A stretch of DNA of 64,000 bases. Origin: an uncultured Oscillospiraceae bacterium (lineage in GTDB: Bacteria; Bacillota; Clostridia; Oscillospirales; Acutalibacteraceae). Both the position numbers and the translations under genes were made by a program. The DNA lies in NCBI GenBank assembly GCA_900539165.1, contig UQAZ01000001.1, positions 70,179 through 134,178 of the forward strand. The letters run 5' to 3'. Under the pieces are notes generated by a model. It searched no databases, was not told where the DNA came from, and saw only the letters and a list, made by a program, of their open reading frames with translations. This document shows positions 63,835 through 64,000 of the stretch, piece after piece (position 1 is the first letter of the stretch; each line of letters opens with the position of its first letter).

Positions 63835-64000
63835 ATTTATAGTATTGAAAAAATCATCGTAAAAAAGGACGGACATTTTATCCATTGCCTTACGATTATC
63901 GGACAGATTGAGGTGCATTATATTCCCGCGAGCCAAAATAAGACCACTAAGTACGAGCATGTTATACCTCAGCTTGTGGCAATAGAGGAGAGTAAGGAAA
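63835..64000 (+). pseudogene. TepA/ClpP-like serine peptidase fragment, start missing, 3' end outside the window
   Basis: The frame reading [11 protein letters not shown]...[20 protein letters not shown] is open to the window edge and matches the N-terminal part of TepA/YmfB-type ClpP-like proteins. No ATG, GTG or TTG lies in this frame between the upstream stop codon (63808) and the conserved segment, and the usual ~30 extra N-terminal residues are absent. The first in-frame GTG is inside the conserved region. Either the gene lost its 5' end when the neighbouring operon or terminator came in, or it uses an ATT/ATC start (AAAGGACGG lies at 63864-63872). The rest of the gene is not visible. 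Confidence 0.6.

Overview
The window looks like a chromosome segment of an anaerobic, low-GC Gram-positive gut bacterium of the Clostridia (Oscillospiraceae/Ruminococcaceae-like). The reasons are a PolC-type replicative polymerase, RNase M5, RqcP, HemZ, TmcAL and YdbC homologues, AGGAGG-type ribosome sites, consensus sigma-A promoters (TTGACA-17-TATAAT), non-mevalonate isoprenoid genes, secreted BspA-like and dockerin-like proteins, and acetate kinase. No rRNA, tRNA, CRISPR array or insertion sequence was seen. Species cannot be named from the sequence alone.

Region by region. (1) 1-13.8 kb is a surface and envelope region. It holds the 3' part of a giant (>2,450 residue) beta-solenoid-like protein, an SGNH-like protein with rearranged catalytic motifs, a pyridoxal kinase on the minus strand, an Sfp-type phosphopantetheinyl transferase, an MltG-like protein, and a secreted leucine-rich-repeat protein with many CxxC modules and an EF-hand/dockerin-like end. 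(2) 13.9-24.3 kb is the conserved envelope/translation cluster pyrH-frr-uppS-cdsA-dxr-rseP-ispG-polC. It is interrupted by an unexplained, highly structured 236-base gap between frr and uppS, and its PolC lacks the proofreading exonuclease insert. (3) 24.3-29.3 kb is a histidine operon, hisZ-G (fused)-D-B-A-I-E, with no hisC, hisF or hisH. (4) 29.3-36.0 kb is recJ-rel-dtd-MBL hydrolase-hemZ, tightly overlapped. (5) 36.1-39.8 kb holds a small coiled-coil protein, a SpoVB/MurJ-like flippase, and mazG-hup-rqcP. (6) 39.8-49.4 kb looks accessory: a short-chain dehydrogenase, a GPH-type sugar symporter, two unknown membrane proteins, an Old-Yellow-Enzyme/FAD oxidoreductase and a GH2 beta-galactosidase. 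(7) 49.5-59.5 kb is housekeeping: comEC-holA-rnmV, tmcAL divergent from ackA, ydbC, alaS, HIT and a phosphoribosyltransferase. (8) 59.5-63.8 kb is a cobalamin-riboswitch operon with a small homing-endonuclease-associated-repeat protein and a large membrane-anchored surface protein ending in a transcobalamin-like DUF4430 domain. (9) The right edge enters a TepA/ClpP-like gene that seems to lack its 5' end.

The genes connect in several ways. dxr and ispG feed isoprenoid units to UppS for the lipid carrier used in wall synthesis, next to CdsA and the site-2 protease. Most operon joins are translationally coupled (ATGA or TAATG overlaps). TmcAL, which consumes acetate and ATP, sits back to back with acetate kinase. 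The strongest candidate for an under-described system is the B12-riboswitch operon, which pairs a surface protein resembling the C-terminal part of animal intrinsic factor/transcobalamin with a small nucleic-acid-binding-type protein. Other notable items are the exonuclease-less PolC, the HisZ-HisG fusion and the structured frr-uppS gap.
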